Assembly: GCF_032337135.1 (NCBI RefSeq)
Contig: NZ_JAVXZZ010000002.1
Span: forward strand, 806,001 to 870,000
Direction of reading: 5' to 3'
Origin: Allorhodoferax sp032337135
Lineage (GTDB): Bacteria > Pseudomonadota > Gammaproteobacteria > Burkholderiales > Burkholderiaceae_C
DNA: 64,000 nucleotides
Below are positions 61,611 through 64,000 of this stretch, in pieces (the stretch's first letter is position 1; the number at the start of each line of letters is the position of its first letter). Below the pieces are notes generated by a model, which saw nothing but the letters and a program-made list of their open reading frames with translations, was not told the origin of the DNA and made no database searches. The translations under genes were made by a program, and so were the position numbers.

Positions 61611-62632
61611 GCGACAACCACTCTGAAGGCGTCCTGCCGCCATGGTTGATTGCGCAACTGGAGCGCTTGCTGCCGCAAAATGGCCACGCCTGGCTATTGC
61701 ACGGGCCTTCTGGCCTGGGGCAGTATGAATTGGCTTTGGGCTTGGCGCAGGCATGGTTGTGTGAACACCCGACGCCAGTGGGGGCTTGCCACAGGTGCAG
61801 TAGCTGCCACGAAGTCGAGGTGCGCACGCATTCCGACCTGTGTGTACTGATGCCAGAAACAGAGCTGCTTGCGCTGGGATGGCCCTTGTCGGAAAAAGCC
61901 CAATCCGAAATCGACGACAAAAAGCGCAAGCCCAGCAAGGAAATCCGTGTCGAAGCGTTGCGCGACGCGATTGAGTTTTCACAGCGTACATCCGCAAAAG
62001 GGCGCGGTAAAGTCGTTTTACTGTTTCCTGCGGAGATGATGAACCATGTCTCCGCCAACGCCCTGCTCAAGACGCTCGAAGAGCCCCCGGGAGATACCCG
62101 CTTCGTGTTGGCAAGCCGAAGTGCCCACCTGCTGCTGCCCACCATTCGCAGCCGTTGCATGACCCACACCATGGCGTTTCCGCCAGACGCACAGGCCCGC
62201 CAGTGGTTGATCGAGCAGGGTGTGGCATCGCAGGATGCCGGTCTGTGGCTGGCGGCATGCGGACAGCGCCCGCAAGATGCGCTGGCCTTGGCGCGCGAGG
62301 GCGCTTCCACAGCCAGCTGGCTGGCTTTCCCACAAGCCATGCGGGCCGGGGATGTGACCATGGTGCGGGAGTGGAGTGCCCAACGCCTGGTATCGACCTT
62401 GCACAAGCTCTGTCACGATCAGATGGCTCTCTGCATAGGGGGCGCACCACGGTTTTTCCCCGCATCTTCACTCGTCGAAGGATGCACGATGGCGCGACTA
62501 TCCTCTTGGTCCAAGGCCTTGAACACTTCCATGCGTTCGGTGGAGCACCCCTACAACGCTGGTTTGATGCAGGAAGCGCTTGTGAATCAGGCGCGTTTGG
62601 CTCTACACTCAGGTCGCAAGAGCGCACCATGA
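61607..62632 (+). CDS. holB: DNA polymerase III subunit delta prime
   Basis: HolB is part of the clamp-loader complex. The 341-residue protein has a degenerate Walker A (HGPSGLGQYELALGLAQAWLC), as expected for delta prime, which does not hydrolyse ATP. It has the zinc site CHRCSSCHEVEVRTHSD and a sensor-1-like region KVVLLFPAEMMNHVSANALLKTLEEPPGDTRFVLAS (key part ANALLKTLEEPP), with IRSRC next. Start and stop overlap the neighbouring genes by ATGA on both sides, which signals translational coupling. Confidence 0.97.
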   Translation: MSDNHSEGVLPPWLIAQLERLLPQNGHAWLLHGPSGLGQYELALGLAQAWLCEHPTPVGACHRCSSCHEVEVRTHSDLCVLMPETELLALGWPLSEKAQSEIDDKKRKPSKEIRVEALRDAIEFSQRTSAKGRGKVVLLFPAEMMNHVSANALLKTLEEPPGDTRFVLASRSAHLLLPTIRSRCMTHTMAFPPDAQARQWLIEQGVASQDAGLWLAACGQRPQDALALAREGASTASWLAFPQAMRAGDVTMVREWSAQRLVSTLHKLCHDQMALCIGGAPRFFPASSLVEGCTMARLSSWSKALNTSMRSVEHPYNAGLMQEALVNQARLALHSGRKSAP

Positions 62633-62991
62633 GTACACCCGCACCCGTTTCTGCCCGCCCCAGCGTCATCCAGCTCTCCATCAAGGAGAAAGCGGCGCTG
62701 TATGCGGCATACATCCCCTTGTTTTCCGATGGTGGCGTCTTCATCCCCACCACCCGCGACTACCGCTTGGGCGACGATGTGTACGTGCTGTTGTCACTGC
62801 CGGAGGACAACCAGCGTTACCCCGTAGCAGGAAAGGTGGCTTGGGTAACACCCGCACGTGCTGCAGGTGGCAAGGCACAGGGCGTGGGCATCACTTTCCC
62901 CAAGGACGAAAAGTCCCGTCTTCTCAAGCTGAAGATCGAAGAGATCCTCGGTGCCCACTTGGCATCTGAGCGTCCTACGCAAACCATCTGA
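62629..62991 (+). CDS. PilZ-domain protein
   Basis: The 120-residue protein is a single PilZ fold: IKEKAALYAAYIPLFSDGGVFIPTTRDYRLGDDVYVLLSLPED, VAGKVAWVTPARAAGGKAQGVGITFPKDE. The c-di-GMP-binding RxxxR and D/NxSxxG residues are not clearly present: the second motif appears as FSDGGVFIP. This matches the PilZ-type protein (as in type IV pilus PilZ) that lacks c-di-GMP binding and usually follows holB. It overlaps holB by ATGA. Confidence 0.92.
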   Translation: MSTPAPVSARPSVIQLSIKEKAALYAAYIPLFSDGGVFIPTTRDYRLGDDVYVLLSLPEDNQRYPVAGKVAWVTPARAAGGKAQGVGITFPKDEKSRLLKLKIEEILGAHLASERPTQTI

Positions 62992-63049
62992 GGTCAGCCG
63001 CGTCGGCCGGCACCTTTTTTCGCACCGTACCACTACGGTCTTCTCCCGC

Positions 63050-63862
63050 ATGTTCACAGACTCCCATTGTCATCTCAGCTTTCCCGAACTGTCGGGCAAT
63101 ATCGCGACCTTGCGCGAGCGCATGCACAGTGCCCAGGTAACACGCGCGCTGTGCGTTTGCACCACGCTGGAAGAATTCGACGACGTTCATCGACTCGCAT
63201 TGCAGTATCCCGAGCTATGGAGTTCTGCGGGGGTCCATCCGGACAACGAGGGCGTTCGGGAGCCCGATGTCGAAACGCTGTGTCAGCTCGCGTCTCTTCC
63301 AAGGGTGATTGCCATCGGCGAAACTGGCTTGGATTACTACCGACTGAACGGACGCACTGTGGCGGACATGGAGTGGCAACGCGAGCGATTTCGCACGCAT
63401 ATCCGCGCTGCCAGACTTTGCCGCAAGCCCTTGATCATCCATACACGAGGCGCCAGTAGCGACACCTTGGCGATCCTGCGGGAAGAGGGCGAGGGAGAAC
63501 ACGATGGCCGCCAGGCCGGGGGCGTGTTCCATTGCTTCACTGAGTCCTTGGATGTGGCTCGTGCAGCGCTCGACTTGGGCTACTACATTTCCTTTTCGGG
63601 AATCATCACGTTCAAGTCGGCGCACGAGCTGCGCGAGGTGGTCGCCTTTACGCCATTGGACCGATTGCTCATCGAGACCGATAGTCCCTACCTCGCACCG
63701 GTTCCCCACCGAGGCAAGACCAATGATCCGAGCCTGGTGCCATTCGTTGCGCAGCAGGTGGCAGACATCAAGGGTATCTCAGTGGCAACGGTGGGTGAAC
63801 GAACATGGGCCAACTTTGATCTCCTGTTTCAGCCCGTTATTTCGGAACATCCGTCGCTATGA
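63050..63862 (+). CDS. TatD-family deoxyribonuclease
   Basis: The 270-residue metal-dependent hydrolase has the metal ligands in FTDSHCHLSFPEL (HxH), IAIGETGLDYYR (Glu), PLIIHTRGAS (His), GGVFHCFTESLD (His) and LLIETDSPYLAPVP (Asp). Such enzymes have 3'-5' exonuclease activity in E. coli TatD/YcfH. I start at 63050 (MFTDSHCHL) where the family begins. It follows pilZ after 58 bp, and its stop overlaps the next start (ATGA). Confidence 0.96.
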   Translation: MFTDSHCHLSFPELSGNIATLRERMHSAQVTRALCVCTTLEEFDDVHRLALQYPELWSSAGVHPDNEGVREPDVETLCQLASLPRVIAIGETGLDYYRLNGRTVADMEWQRERFRTHIRAARLCRKPLIIHTRGASSDTLAILREEGEGEHDGRQAGGVFHCFTESLDVARAALDLGYYISFSGIITFKSAHELREVVAFTPLDRLLIETDSPYLAPVPHRGKTNDPSLVPFVAQQVADIKGISVATVGERTWANFDLLFQPVISEHPSL

Positions 63863-64000
63863 AACGTCGCTACTTTTCCGCTGGACTGCTGTCACTGTTG
63901 CCTTTCATCGGCTCCATTGCAACTGCTGGCTCGTATGACGATTTCTTTATTGCCTTGCGGCAGGACAATGACCTGGCTGTTGCCAACTTGCTTGAACGAG
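63859..64000 (+). CDS. Signal-peptide protein, probably ankyrin-repeat (3' truncated by window)
   Basis: The start overlaps the stop of the TatD gene (ATGA). The visible 47 residues are a signal peptide (KRRYFSAGLLSLLPFIGSIATAG) and the opening of a repeat domain, YDDFFIALRQDNDLAVANLLERG-like, which fits the first half of an ankyrin repeat (A.....D...V..LL.RG). The gene after tatD in related genomes is usually an ankyrin-repeat periplasmic protein. Only the beginning is available. Confidence 0.75.
   Translation, partial: MKRRYFSAGLLSLLPFIGSIATAGSYDDFFIALRQDNDLAVANLLER

Overview
The window looks like chromosomal DNA from a beta-proteobacterium of the family Comamonadaceae (order Burkholderiales). 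This rests on the high GC content, on gene order (smc-zipA-ligA; tmk-holB-pilZ-tatD-ankyrin gene), on protein resemblance, and on two families of very short interspersed repeats of a type I associate with this family. The genus cannot be fixed from the sequence alone. I see no prophage, plasmid backbone, transposase, CRISPR array, rRNA or tRNA.

Layout: 1-5.7 kb holds smc (3' end), zipA, ligA and an unrecognised membrane protein. 5.8-8.4 kb holds an aspartate kinase of the ectoine-type subclass, a YbaN-like membrane protein and peptide deformylase. 8.4-10.8 kb is a divergent puuB/puuD pair (putrescine degradation) around a 304-bp regulatory region with strong dyads. 10.9-15.8 kb holds a class III nucleotide cyclase with an N-terminal DUF5939-type domain, then glnD and map on the minus strand. 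16.0-20.05 kb is purL. 20.3-26.1 kb is an accessory stretch (serine hydrolase, AraC-type and TetR-type regulators, chemoreceptor, alpha/beta hydrolase). 26.2-30.2 kb holds rlhA, a DUF1624-type membrane acyltransferase, a periplasmic binding protein and a small unknown gene. 30.3-34.7 kb is a tight minus-strand run: a Crp/Fnr regulator, selO, msrB, yciB, a bolA-type gene and a parvulin.

34.8-47.3 kb is a fatty-acid/acyl-CoA degradation island: AlkK-like CoA ligase, two-domain hydratase/hydroxyacyl-CoA dehydrogenase, thiolase, acyl-CoA dehydrogenase, two short-chain dehydrogenases, a hotdog thioesterase, a GST-like protein and a small monooxygenase-fold protein. An ArsR/SRPBCC pair and one low-GC orphan gene interrupt it. 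Clear candidate operators lie upstream of the CoA ligase (Crp/Fnr geometry), of the hydratase/dehydrogenase (TetR-type palindrome) and of arsR.

47.4-64 kb holds a 54-residue basic protein, a TsaA/TrmO-like gene, two secreted proteins of unknown function, tex, an HDOD protein, a patatin-like phospholipase, an iron-type alcohol dehydrogenase, an HSL-family esterase, an orphan cheZ, ygfZ, and the run mltG-tmk-holB-pilZ-tatD-ankyrin protein (cut by the window end).

The most unusual signal is repetitive DNA. A 43-bp element of fixed internal spacing occurs seven times, four of them in frame inside genes (purL, tex, the patatin gene and the acyltransferase gene). A second, 35-bp element occurs three times, always inside coding sequence (purL, tex, rlhA). 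A 272-bp element made of nested inverted repeats, and a separate ~103-bp palindromic element, each start at the stop codon of the gene upstream.
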